Shown piece after piece: positions 46,960-58,539 of a stretch of DNA of 64,000 nt. Each line of letters opens with the position of its first letter. Position 1 is the stretch's first letter. The translations under genes were made by a program, and so were the position numbers. The notes under the pieces are model-generated. The model worked only from the letters and a program-made list of their open reading frames with translations. It did no database searches and was not told the DNA's origin. Source of the stretch: Dugong dugon (lineage: Eukaryota; Chordata; Mammalia; Sirenia; Dugongidae); contig CM057469.1 in assembly GCA_030035585.1 (NCBI GenBank), forward strand, positions 119,514,650-119,578,649, in the 5' to 3' direction.

Positions 46960-48224
46960 GACTTATTTGACTGCTTCTAAGGAGATGATAGTTTCAAATA
47001 AAGGCAGAAAGTTTATATTAAGAGAAAGCATTGTAAATTTGAAATCTACTCCTTAACCCCAAAACATCCAGGCCATGTTAGATCTTGGAGTTTATACCTA
47101 CCTGAAGAGACGAGACCCAGGAGAGGATTCGGAGTGTGTGAAGGACACGGCCCTTCTATCCCAGAGATTTGTGGGAAGATGAGAGAACGAGGCAGGCAGA
47201 AATCAACATAGTCCTCACATTTCTCTGGGGTGGTAGGGGAGGGGAGAAGTAGATTCACACAGCTGTGATAATCCTGAGACTATGGCAGACCATGGCACCC
47301 AAACCTTAAAGGAAAGCATGCAAATTATTTCGTCTAAGCAGGAGAGGACAGTGGAGCAGTGCCTCAGGTAAGAAATATATGCATAGATGAGCATGATACC
47401 ACGGTCTTGGCTTCTCATCTGCTGCCTGTAGTGCTCTAGACTCTAAGATTCCTGCATGCTCTGGTGAGTGCACTGGCAGAAAGTCAGCTTCTAGTCCCAG
47501 AGTTCAGGGTGCTGTGGCTTAGCAAGCATGGACAACTGCTTGGACGGAGGACTCCAGCAGTGAGGTCCAGTGTCACCTCACAACACTTATTCTGCCGTCA
47601 CCTTTGAAAGAGTGTCACCAATTAGTCAACATGCAACAGAGAGTAATAGGGATCCAGAGAGCACTGAACTCATGAAAAGGCCCTTCTCCTCACCAATATA
47701 AAATATATTTAGTCCCTATGTATGTCCAGGTGTCATAATAGAGATTGAAAGAGAGAACAAAATTCAGAGATGAATAATTTTTCTAAAGACACTAAGTCTC
47801 CATAAGAGCCTATTTAAGCTATTTCTGACAGGAAACAGTAATTGTAAAGGCTAAGTATTTAAAATGAAAGTAGATTATTTAAACTGGAAGGGAAGAGAAT
47901 ATTTTAGATTAGGAACTAAAAATTTCTCAGTTAGTAATTGGGATAAGAGTTCAAAAGGAAGATAAGATCCACTACAGAAATTAATAAAGGAATATGCTGG
48001 ATTTTAGTAAATCAGAGAAAGGACATGAGATGGATACAGTCATTTTGAAAGACTTGAGAGATTCCATAAGGCATAATTCGTCCCACAAACTAAGATCATT
48101 TAAATTAAGGAAAGAAAAAAATGATTAAAACTACCATTCATAACATCATTTCTATGAAATAAATATTATTAGTATGTATTATAAGTAATTATATTCTTCT
48201 CGTAAATTTTTCATTGAATTTTTT
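46960..48224. other. Unassigned stretch, no gene seen
   Basis: About 1.25 kb with no named repeat. The minus frames at 47046-47418 have no known domain or supporting signals. Confidence 0.5.
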
Positions 48225-49080
48225 ATGAAAGTAGACAGCCAGACCTTTCATCTTAGTCTGTCTTAGTCTGGAAACCTGTCTATCATGGGTGACCTTGCTG
48301 GTATTTGAAATACTAGTGGCCTAACATTCAGCATCATAGCAACACACAAGCCACCACAGTACAACAAACTGCTTGCCGAAAATGAAGACGTCTTGAAACA
48401 CTGATGAAAATCAAAGACTATAGCATTTAGTATGGATTACACCTGTAAATGAAGAAAATAAAAATCTTCTTAACTGGGCCAATAAACAACATCATAATAA
48501 ATGAAGAGGAAATTTAAGCTGTCAGTGATTTAGTTCCGCTCGGAACAACAATCAATCTCCATGGAAGCAACAGTCAAGAAAACAAATAATGTATTGCATT
48601 GGGAGAATCTGCTGTAAAAGACCTTTTTATCGTTTTAAAAAGCATAGATGGCACTCTGCTGACTAAGGTGTACCTGACCCAAGTCATTGTCTTTCACTAA
48701 AGCTGGACAATAAAAAAGAAAAAACAGAAAAGGAATTGAAGCATTCAAATTGTGATGTTGGTAATGAATATTGAATATATTGGAATATACTGTGGACTTC
48801 CAGAGGAACAAACAAATCAGTCTTTGAAGAACTACGATAAAAATTCTCCTTCCAAGCTAGGATAGCAAGATTCTGACTCACTTACCTTGGACACGTCGTC
48901 AGAAGTAGAGGGTCAGTAAAGGCTAGGGAGACTTTTGGTGCGATGGATTGACACAGTGACAGAAGCAATAGACTCAAACATAGCAACAATCATGAAGTTG
49001 GTATAGGACCAGGTAACATTTTGTACTGTTACACACAAGGTCTCTATGAGTTGGAGTCAACCTGAGGGCAATTTACAACA
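48225..49080 (+). mobile_element. RTE copy with inverted 5' end
   Basis: 48225-48370 is RTE 5'-UTR sequence in antisense (tcttagtctgtcttagtctg .. ccaccacagtacaacaaact). From 48371 the sequence is RTE ORF2 in sense (cttgccgaaaatgaagacgt), continuing to the 3' end (caacaacaaaatcaacaaca). The inverted-then-sense layout fits twin priming. Frame breaks are plentiful. Confidence 0.7.
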
Positions 49081-49089
49081 ACAAAATCA

Positions 49090-49769
49090 ACAACATTATA
49101 GGAAATAAGACCATCATCCAAATTTTACATATGAGGGAGCTGAGTCTCAAAAAGATTAAACAATGTTAATACGAACATCCATCTTAGGTAGAACATTTGA
49201 CAGTATAGATATCAAGAATCTCTCTGTAGTCTACATTTTTCAGGGGAAGTACCCACACAATCCAAAAAAAATCTGATATATGCATATTCTATGTGTACTA
49301 AAAATGAATTGGATTTTAAATGGTTTAATTTATCAGAATTAATGTAAGTGAAGATATTGTGTAACATCTATTAACCACGGTATGATACTGGGTCAATTTC
49401 TGGTATGATTATTCAAGTTAAAAATGTGACTTTTTTTTTTTTAATACTCAACAAGATGATAGGGAAAAAAAAAGATAAAACTTAGACTTCAAATGTAGTT
49501 TCACAATCTCTAGGCTAACATGCTTTTGCAGACCTTAGAAGTTTGTTGATACTTCTTTTATAAGAAAGCTCCAGGGATATCTAAAGGAGCAACCCCAGGC
49601 CCACAGTTTCTCTGCGTACTTACTGGAAGAAATAAGAAGTAGAAACTATGTGATTATGATCACGGTTTACTTTGTTTAATCCCAGAGAAAATTTGGGGAG
49701 GAGAATAAATCTACTGAAGAACGTTAAAAGATAATCTACAAATTAAAAGGAGACAATATAATTTGTAGT
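49090..49769. other. Unassigned, MIR trace
   Basis: ccaaattttacatatgaggg and agctgagtctcaaaaagatt at 49114-49158 fit a degraded MIR 3' part. Otherwise nothing is recognised. Confidence 0.4.
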
Positions 49770-49968
49770 TTGGGTGGTACAAACAGTTAAGAACTCAGCC
49801 TAATAACTGAAAGATTAGAAGTTCAAGTCCACCCAGATACTAGATTGAAAAAGACATGGCCATCTACTTCTGAAAAATCAGTCACTGAAACCTCTGTAGA
49901 GCACAGTTCTACTCTGACACACATGGGGTCAACGTAAGTTGAAGTTGACTCCATGACAACTGGTTTTA
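49770..49968 (+). mobile_element. Old SINE (long form)
   Basis: Head tttgggtggtacaaacagtt, middle gatactagattgaaaaagac and tail cacagttctactctgacaca, heavily mutated. Confidence 0.7.
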
Positions 49969-49979
49969 TACATTGATTT

Positions 49980-51740
49980 ACAATTATTTTAGTGTCAAAA
50001 CATTAGGGTTTTTATTGTTATTCTACTGTATCTCTTCAAACTTAGATTTCATCTTTTCATCTCAAGAAATACCAGATTGTCTTAATTCAATATATTTTGT
50101 TCTATTTTTCTTTTTAGTGCTAGGAATACTCCAAGCCTAGCTATTTGAAATCTCTACAGAATCTATTTTGATTTTTGTTTCCTAATCTCTACAGTAATAC
50201 TCATTTTATTGTAAATAGAATTTCTAATACAAGCTCAAATATCCAGAAAACTTGTCATTTTAATTTACTTTTTATCTCTCCCATTGACTATTGTTGACTA
50301 CGTACTCTTGATTATTGTACTGAGCTCTTTGAATTATCAGCTGTTGTACTACCAGATGGTGTGTATCATATGCAAGATGTTGTTCACAGGTAAGGGCAAA
50401 ATCTTTGGAAAAGATGCAACTGAATGCTACAAAACCTGTCAATCTCATAATGAGCATCTCTATATATTAACCGGTTTGTAACTAATCCCATAATTGTATC
50501 TATCAGCAGGGGCAAGAAAAAGTAGTCAATCCCATAGCCACAAACAGATCGAGGTCAGTATCTGGTGTAATTTGCTTATTTTCAAAGAAATCAAGCTAAT
50601 TATAATTATAAACTGCTCAATTCTATCAATGCCATAACTTTTCTTGACTTGAAAATTGAATTCCCATCAATTGTGGCCTTTTCACTGCACCTTAAAAAGT
50701 TAATATCCATGTTTAGTATGGCACATATAGATTAGGTATATTAACGTCTCCAATACAAACCAGAAAATGGGCATTTAAGAAATAAAAAAATAGAAGAGTC
50801 AGTTGTATGCTTAACCCAGCAGGAAATAGGGAGAATACTGTTCCACATGGACAGAGTACTTCACCTACCATCTAGGATTTTAAGGCACAAATCCAAGAAA
50901 TGCTATGATCTTAAAATTGAAATTTGAATCAATCAAACAAAATGCAATGGAAAAAATAATTGCAGGTTCTGAGAAGAAAATACTTTTTATGGGTCTGAAT
51001 TTTTTCCCCCTACCTCCCTGTGTGACCTTAGACGATTTAACTAAGTCTCTGACTGTCTGCTTTATCATGGCTAAAGCTCTAAATGTACATAATGTATTTC
51101 AGTATCACAAAAGGGAACAATGTAAATACCGCTATAAAATGTTTTTAGTTAGTTTTCTACTACCTTCTTATGGATTATTCACTTTTATGCAATAATACTT
51201 TCCCAAAGAGATCATAATCTCAGATTAGCTCACAAAAGCATTTGACCTATCATCCACTTATGCTGAGTTCTTTTTCTGTTTAGCACTTATCATCCTACAC
51301 ACTAAAAGTTAAGGTCTATTAGAACCAGGGCATTGTGTTTTGGTTCATTGTTGTATTCTTTGCACACATTGTGGGTCAGCAATGTGGTGGACTTAATGGT
51401 AATCACTCAGGGACATGGACTAATAGAGGACCGCTTGCCAAGGCAGAGAAAATAAATGGCTAGAATGCACCCTGATTCTTATCTTCTATTCATAAGACAT
51501 ATGAACCACTGGTTCTTGCATTAAATTGTTGAAAACAAGTCTTATAACCACACTGACTTCAAAAGGGGCATTCCTACCATGCTCCCAAGAGATGAAACAG
51601 GGTATTTCTGCAAAGCTATACCTTAATGTACTCGAATTGGTGAGGTGTTTAAATTGGGGTGAATCTAATGGAACCTGACTTAAGCTATCCCCTTCTTCTT
51701 CCCTATGTGAATTACCATATTTTTAGGCAAATAACCAGTT
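49980..51740. other. Mostly unassigned; MIR/L2 traces
   Basis: 51015-51060 (ccctgtgtgaccttagacga) is MIR-like and 51300-51400 (agaaccagggcattgtgttt) is L2/MIR-like. The rest, including the frame 50905-51195, shows no gene I recognise. Confidence 0.4.
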
Positions 51741-51741
51741 T

Positions 51742-51836
51742 CTCCTCGGAAACCCTAAGAGGCAGTTCTACTCTGCCCTATAGGGTCGCTACGAGTAGGA
51801 ATCGACTCAATGGCAATGAGTTTTTTTGTTTTGTTT
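51742..51836 (+). mobile_element. SINE 3' half
   Basis: Starts at ctcggaaaccctaagaggca and ends in tcgctacgagtaggaatcga and the T/G-rich tail. The tRNA-like head is absent, so it is 5'-truncated. Confidence 0.85.
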
Positions 51837-51839
51837 TGT

Positions 51840-52539
51840 TTTTTACCAAGAGCATTATACATTTTTGCTTGTTTTTGTTTGTTTACTTTTGCCAACCTCG
51901 CCCTCCTCCTGTGAGGTATTTTTGTAAGTGCACTATGATAATTTTTTTTACATGTTGCTATAAATGCTTTGAGTAAACTTATTTGCTCTCTCCTCCTACA
52001 CCAAATCTTAACTCTGTTTTACGTCTGTGCTTTGATTTGCAATGTTCCCTTTTCCTGGATTGTCGTGTTATGTATTCTGAAAAATAGTATTCCAAAGTAA
52101 TGTCCAACTTAATCTTCTCTTCTACCATAAATCTTTATAAATGCAAAACAAAATCAAACCAGCTTGCCCATTCACTGTTGTGACTTTCCATAGCATCTGA
52201 CTCTACCAGTAATTTGGCACTTGAAATACTATGCTGTGAGTCACATAAGTACCTGCTTAGGTTCCCAAGAAATAACTGTGCTTTAAAGTAGACTGGAGTC
52301 AAGAACCATATTATCAACACCTGATCACTTCACTGCTCTTCAAGCACATACAACATACGTGTCATGATCTCCAGCAATCCACGATACTGCAAGATTCTTA
52401 ACCAAGAATGTGTCCTTCATTTCTTTAACCTCAAAGCATCTCTGATAAAGAAGATACAAAATAAATATTTGTTGATTGATTATTTTAAAACTAAAGCTGT
52501 TTAATACTAACATGAACTGATACACTGATATGGGTACTG
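51840..52539. other. Unassigned stretch
   Basis: No gene or named repeat recognised. Minus frames at 52135-52525 are short. Confidence 0.5.
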
Positions 52540-53120
52540 TATGTTAGTGCAAGTATTTGTGAAATAATTTGGCAATATCTATCAAAGGTCATGAGCTGGA
52601 ATTGACTTGAAAACAGCTGATTTGGTTTAGTTTTGGTATCAAGAATCTTACATAGGTTTATCGCCTATGGTTGAGTAATTCCAGATCAATAGCTATATTT
52701 TAAGAAAATTTTCCTAAATTTTACAAAAAAAATGAAATAAATATGCATAGTATGCTTTTAACAGTATCACTTATAATAACTACAAATTAGAAACAATGTA
52801 AATGTCAAACAGAAGGGCAATGATTAAGTAAACTATGGGACATACACTTGAAATCCACTAAAAATAAGTTAGAAATCCCATATAAAGCAGTGAAATAAGC
52901 TTAAGTGAAAGTTTATGTGATTTTCCAAACAAGAAATCACGTAAAGAAATTATTGAATGACTTCAACTATGTAAAAATGGCATAAAATATCTGTTAAAAA
53001 AAACTATAGAAAGAAAATATCTAGAATGCTATTATTTGTTATAGTCAGGTGATAGTTATATGGGTGATTTTTCTTATTTGTACTTTAAAATATATTTAAT
53101 TTTTTAAATAAAACTATATT
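52540..53120 (+). mobile_element. Old L1M 3' region
   Basis: Plus-strand order ataatttggcaatatctatc, taactacaaattagaaacaa, cacgtaaagaaattattgaa and aatatctagaatgctattat resembles L1M 3' sequence. A short SINE tail (about 52585-52638) lies inside it. No ORF. Confidence 0.6.
52585..52638 (+). mobile_element. Possible tail-only SINE insertion
   Basis: The stretch gtcatgagctggaattgact followed by ..ttggtttagttttgg resembles the last part of the SINE plus its GT-rich tail. The TSD tatcaa(a)g is seen on either side but imperfect. Confidence 0.4.
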
Positions 53121-53399
53121 GATTTGATTAAAGAAAATTATGTACATAGTGTATCAACTCTAAGTTGAATATTTTTCATAATATCTTTGAAATGGGTGTG
53201 CATTTTATGAGTAATGATGTGCCATAGTTTAACTCCTAGATTATTTAGAATTGGTGTATTTAATATTTATGCAACTTGCAAAACATAGCACCTTAGATTA
53301 AATAAAATAACTTAGAAAAAGTAAACATACTATAAAAGAACATTCAGTATTGATCTATCTCAGATGACTGCTGATAACTGTGATCCAGGATTATCTTCT

Positions 53400-53830
53400 G
53401 TTTTACGTAACTAATATGTTAACCAACTGATGAATGGATAAATAAAATGTGACATATCATACTATGGAATATTATTCAGTCATAAAAAAATGAAGTACTG
53501 ATTCATGCTACAATATGATGAACCTTGAAAAAAATTATGCAATGTGAAAGCAGTCAGACACCAAAGGTCACATATTGCATGATTTCATTTACATGAAATG
53601 TTGAAAATAGGCAAATCCATAGAGACAGAAAATAGAATAGTGTTGTCAAGGCCTGGGAAAAGGGGATAATAGGGAGTGACTGCTAAGTGAGGTGATGAAA
53701 ATCTTAAGGAATTAGGTAGTAGTGATGGTTGCACAACATTGTGAACATTATGAATATACTATAGTGAAATACATACTTTAAAAAGTTAAATATTATGCTA
53801 TGAAATTATATTTAAATTAAGAAAAAAGTA
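53400..53830 (+). mobile_element. Old L1M 3' region
   Basis: Order ctatggaatattattcagtc, gaccttgaaaaaaattatg-like sequence, atagagacagaaaatagaat and gtgatggttgcacaacattg matches mammalian L1M 3' ends. The plus strand is opposite to all the afrotherian L1s here. Confidence 0.75.
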
Positions 53831-54184
53831 AAAGAGGAGGTAATGGCTAGATTCTGATGAAATCTACAGTTGTAGGAAAGGAGCTATGACTTCTGGATGA
53901 AGAATGACCCAGTTAATCCACAGAGTGGCAGGGAAGAACCCTGGGGAATAAATAGCTCTGATGTCATGCTGATACTTTCTGTTGACTGAATGCAACCATA
54001 ATTCACAGTTAATGAGGACCATAAAGAAGCAATCAGCTTCTCAAAAACAGAGAAAAAACACAAACAGTAGAGTGTAGATCTGGAGGGACAGTCTAGTATA
54101 TTTATGCCAAGTTTCAAAGCCTTGTTTACTCTTTCCTCAGCCAAGATGCCCATTAAAATCACTTTCAAGTTAGAGTGAATATGT
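53831..54184. other. Unassigned stretch
   Basis: No gene or named repeat recognised. The minus frame 53884-54168 has no known motif. Confidence 0.5.
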
Positions 54185-54363
54185 TATTGTTGTTAGGTGC
54201 CATTGAGTCGGTTCTGACTCATAGCACCCCCGTGTACAACATAACGAAACTCTGTTCTGCACCATCCTCATAATCATCGTTACGCTTAAGCCCACTCTTG
54301 CAGCCACTGTGTCAATCTATGTTGTGGGTCTTCCTTTGTATTGCCGGCCCTCTACTCTACCAA
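54185..54363 (-). mobile_element. RTE 3'-end fragment
   Basis: Antisense 3' end: tattgttgttaggtgccatt, cctcataatcatcgttacgc, ending in gccggccctctactctacca. 5'-truncated, with no coding content. Confidence 0.85.
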
Positions 54364-54462
54364 AGAGTTAATATGCCCAGACTTAATATTCCGTTGTATA
54401 ACATGACTCTATTTTAGTCCTCAACACAATTGGTACTTTATTATGGGTTAATTATCTGTGTA

Positions 54463-54805
54463 CAGGCATATCTTGGAGCTATTGAGTGTTCAAATCCAGC
54501 CCACTGCAATAAAGTGACACGAATTTTTTGGTTTCCCGGTACATATAAAAGTTATGTTTACACTATACTGTAGTCTATTTGGAGCCCTGGTGGCACAGTG
54601 GCTAAGAGTTCAGACTGCTAATCAAAAGGTTGGCAGTTCCAATCCACCAGCTGCTCCTTGGAAACCCTATGAGGAAGTTCTACTCTGTCCTATGGGGTTA
54701 CTATGAGTTAGAATCGACTCGATGGCAAGTTTTATTTTTTATTTTTTTTTAATGAGTAGTCTATTAAGTGTGCAATAGTATTATGTCTAAAAAACAATGT
54801 TAAAA
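54463..54805 (-). mobile_element. Tigger1 terminal piece, split by a SINE
   Basis: Starts with the Tigger1 terminal sequence caggcatatcttggagctat, continues gttatgtttacactatactg, is interrupted by the SINE at 54580-54755, and resumes agtctattaagtgtgcaata, gtattatgtctaaaaaacaa. It is antisense to the transposase and carries no coding part. Confidence 0.85.
54580..54755 (+). mobile_element. SINE nested in Tigger1
   Basis: Head tggagccctggtggcacagt, B box aaaggttggcagttccaatc, tail gagttagaatcgactcgatg. A perfect 10-bp TSD, gtagtctatt, lies at 54570-54579 and 54756-54765. Confidence 0.95.
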
Positions 54806-54880
54806 AAACAAAACCCATTGCCATCAAGTTGATTCCAACTCATAGTGACCCTATAAGACAGAGTAGAACTGCCCCATATC
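54806..54880 (-). mobile_element. SINE 3' fragment
   Basis: Antisense tail piece (cattgccatcaagttgattc .. agacagagtagaactgcccc). The 5' part is missing. Confidence 0.8.
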
Positions 54881-54884
54881 TTTC

Positions 54885-55060
54885 TCTGTTTATAAGGACA
54901 CCAGTCATTGACTTTAGCCACCACCCTATTACAGTATGACCTTATCTTAACTTGATCCATCTTCAAAGGCTCTATTTTCAAATAAGGTCACATTCACAGG
55001 TACTGGGGGTTAGGACACATTTAAATTCATAACAATAACCACAGGATGCATAACAACTAT
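54885..55060 (-). mobile_element. MaLR-type LTR fragment
   Basis: Antisense order aaggacaccagtcattgact, aggtcacattcacaggtact, ggttaggacacatttaaatt is that of MST/MLT1-type LTRs. Both ends are lost. Confidence 0.65.
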
Positions 55061-55079
55061 GTAAAAGGCAAATGAAACT

Positions 55080-56980
55080 AAATAGAAATTTTTTTTTTCA
55101 CTCAAAAATTTTATACACAAATTGTTTTATGACTTTGGTTGCAATTGTCTCAATGTGTCAGCACTCTCTTCCTTTCCATTGCTGGTTGGCTGTGTCCATA
55201 TATCCAGATTTCCTGACCCTTCTTGCCTTCCCATCTTTGCTTTTGGGCAAGTTTTGACCATGTGGTCTTCTATACTTGATTGAACTAACAAGCATGTTCC
55301 TCACATGCATTACTGTTTGTTTTACAGGCCTGTCTAATCTTTGTCTGAAAGTTGGACCTCGAGAGTGGCTTTATCTCTGAGTCAGCAGGGTGTCTGGGAT
55401 CCATAGTCTCAGGGGTTCCTCCAGTTTCTATAACACCAGTAATTCTGGTCTTCATTTTGTGAATTTGAGTTTTGTTCTACATTTTTTTCCCACTTTGTCT
55501 GGGACTGACTACTGTGATCCCTGTCAGAGCTCTCAGTTGTAGTAGTTGGATACCATGTAGTTCTTCTGGGCTCAAGCTGGTGGAGGCTGTGACTTACGTG
55601 ATCCATTAGTCCTTTGGACCAATATTTTCCTTGTGACTTTGGTTTTCTTCATTCTCCGTTGCTCTGGACTTGATGGGACCAATAGATTATGTCTTAGATG
55701 TTGCTTGCAAGATTTTAAGACCACAGACACTACTCACCAAAATAGGATGTAGAACATTTTCTTTATGAACTATATTATGCCAGTTGACTTAGATGTCCCC
55801 CAAGACCATGGTCCTCAGCCCTCAGCCCAGCAACTTGGTCCTTCAAGGTGTTAGGATGTGCCTAGGAAGCTTGCATGATTTTACCTTGGTCAAGCGGTAC
55901 TGCCTTCCCCTATGTTGTGTGTTTTTTCCTTCACCAAAGTTAACACTTGTCTACTGTGCAGTTTGTGATATTTCCTCCCCAACCCTTCCCTACCTTGTAA
56001 CCATCAAAGATTGTATTTTTTTTATTGTGTGTAAATCTTTTATTGAGTTTTTATAATAGTGGTCTCATACAATATTTGTCCTTTTGTGAGTGACTTATTT
56101 CACTCAGCATAATGTCCTCCAGATTCATCCAAGTTGTGAGATGTTTCTCAGATTCATCGTTTTTATCATTGCGTAGTATTCCACTGTGTGAATGTACCAT
56201 AATTTGTTTACCCATTCATCTGTTGATGGGCACTCAGGTTGTTTCCATCTTTTTGATAACGTGAATAGTGCTGCAGTGAACATGGGTATGCATATGTCTA
56301 TTCGTGTGATGGCTCTTATTTCTCTAGGATATATACCTGGGAGTGGGATTGTTAGGTCTTATGGTATTTCTATTTCTAGCTTTTAAGGAGGTGCCATATA
56401 GTTTTCCATAGTGGTTTCCATTTAACATTTCTACCTATCAGCTGTGCAAAAGAGTTCCAATCTCCCCGCAACCTCTCCAACATCTGTTATTTTCTGTTTT
56501 TTTTTTTTTTTTTTTATTAGTGCTGATAATGTCAGGGTGGTATCTCATTGTAGTTTTAATTTCCATTTCTTTAATGGGTAATGATCTCGAGCATTTCCTC
56601 ATGTGTCAGTTAGTGGCCTGAATGTCTTCTTTGGTGAAGTGTCTGTTCATATACTTTGCCCACTTTTTTTAATTGGGTTATTTGTCTTTTTGTTGTTGAG
56701 GTATTGAAGTATTCTATAGATTTCAGAGATTAGACCCTTTCCAATATGTCTTAGCCAAAAAAAACGTTCCCAGTCTGTAGGTTCTCTTTTTACTCTCTTG
56801 GTGAATTCTTTTGATGGGCATAAGTGTTTAATTCCTAGAAGATCCCAGTTATATAGTTTATCTTCTGGTGTTAGTGCATTATTAGTTATGGTTTGTATTG
56901 TATTTAAGCCATGTATTAGGGCCCATAGTGTTGTCCCTGTTTTTTCTTCCATCATGTTTATCATTTCAGGATTTATATTT
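55080..56980 (-). mobile_element. 5'-truncated L1 (3' UTR plus ORF2 C-terminus)
   Basis: Starts with a T-run at about 55088, then a single-block 3' UTR (to about 56040) and the C-terminal part of ORF2 in broken frames; [14 protein letters not shown] near 56.79 kb is the clearest piece. It ends near 56980. A TSD was not identified. Confidence 0.85.
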
Positions 56981-57185
56981 CTTTCTTTTTTTTTTTTTTT
57001 TGATAATCTTTTATATTATTCACCTGAATATATAACATTAGAATCCATATTTCTTATTTAAAAAGAGATTTTTAAAATGTTACTTACTAACATACTGGAA
57101 AATTTACAAAAGAAGTACAGTATCTAAGAATTTCTTCAAAATACCATAGGGGAAGTTGGTAGCAGTATATATGAAATAAGATTGG
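56981..57185 (-). other. A-tailed sequence of unknown origin
   Basis: Read on the minus strand, about 190 bp ends in aataatataaaagattatc and then a run of about 17 A (T at 56983-57000 on plus). This looks like an RNA copy with a poly-A tail and a variant polyadenylation signal, and I do not recognise its source. It could be a processed pseudogene 3' UTR or the end of an unnamed repeat. Confidence 0.35.
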
Positions 57186-57582
57186 AGAATATCATGGATT
57201 GAATTGTGTTCCCCAAAAATATTTATCAACTTGGCTAGACCATGATTTCCAGTATAGTGTGGTTGCCCTCCATGTTGTGATTTAATGTAATTATCCTCCA
57301 TGTTGTGATGTGTTGTAAATCCTAACAGCTATATGTTAATCTATAGAGTCTTTATGAGTCGGAATCGATTTTTTGGTTTTATATGTTAATGAGGTAGGAT
57401 CAATGTAGGGTGTGTCTTGAGTCACGACCTTATAAGAGGGTGTGACTCAAGTCATACCCTAACTCAAGTCACATCCTTGCCTGAGTCACACCTTTTACAA
57501 GAGATACAAGGAGAGAAGGGAGCAGAGAGGAGAGGGACATCAATACCACCAAAACAGAAGAGCCAGGAGCAGAGTACATCCT
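57186..57582 (+). mobile_element. MaLR-like LTR, cut by L1 and holding a SINE tail
   Basis: Begins TATCATGGATTGAATTGTG (compare 15179) and continues through gatgtgttgtaaatcctaac, tgaggtaggatcaatgtagg to the L1 insertion at about 57583. A 40-bp SINE tail is inserted at 57341-57380. The 3' half of the LTR is missing. Confidence 0.75.
57341..57380 (+). mobile_element. Tail-only SINE insertion (40 bp)
   Basis: ctatagagtctttatgagtc, then ggaatcgattttttggtttt is the last part of the SINE. A perfect 10-bp TSD, atatgttaat, lies at 57331-57340 and 57381-57390. Confidence 0.85.
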
Positions 57583-58539
57583 TTTTTGTTTGTCTTTTTA
57601 TTGTTCTTTAGGTGAAACTTACAGAGCAAATTAGTTTCTCATTAAACAATTTATACACAAATTGTTTTGTGACATTGTTTGCAATCCCCCAAATGTGTCA
57701 ACAGTTTTGCCTTCCACATCCCAATTCCCCTTTCCATCTGTCCATTTTTCCTGTCCCTTCCTGTTTTCTCATCATTGCTTTTAACCAAGTGTTGCCCTTC
57801 TGGTCTCCTTAAATGATTGAAGTAAGATGCACATTCCTCATGTGTGTTACTGTTTGTTTTAGAGACCTGTCTAATCTTTGGCTAAAGAGTGAACTTCGGG
57901 AGTGATTTCAGTACTGAATTAAAAGGGTGTTTGTGAGCCATAGTCTCGGGGGTTCTTCCAGCCTCTGTCAGGCCAGTAAGTCTGATCTTTTTTGTACGTA
58001 CTTGAATTTGAATGTTGTTCTACGTTTTGCTCCATCTTTGTCTGGACCCTCCACTGTGATCCCTATAAGTGTAGTTGGTGGTGGTAGCCAGGAACCATCT
58101 AGTTCTTCTGGGCTCAAGCTGGTGGAAGCTGAATTACTTGTGGTCCATTATCATTTGGACTAATATTTTCCTTGTGCTTTTGGCTTTCTTCATTCTCCTT
58201 TCCTCCAGATGGAATGGGACCAGTAGATGTATCTTAGATGGTCGCTCACAAGTTTTAAGACCCCAGATGCTACTCAGCAAAGTTTGGTGTAGAACATTTC
58301 TTTACAAACTTTGTTATGCCAATTGACCTAGATGACCCCCATGATCATGGTCTCCAGCCCTCAGCCCTAGTAACTCAGTCCCAGGTTGTTTGGATGTGTC
58401 TCTGAAGCTTCTGTGATTTTGCCTTGGTTAAGTTGTGCTGACTTCCCCTATATTGTGCACTGTCTTCCCTTCAACACAGTTAACATTTATCTACCATCTA
58501 GTTAATAATTTCTGCTCCCCAACCCTCTCCTCCCTCATA

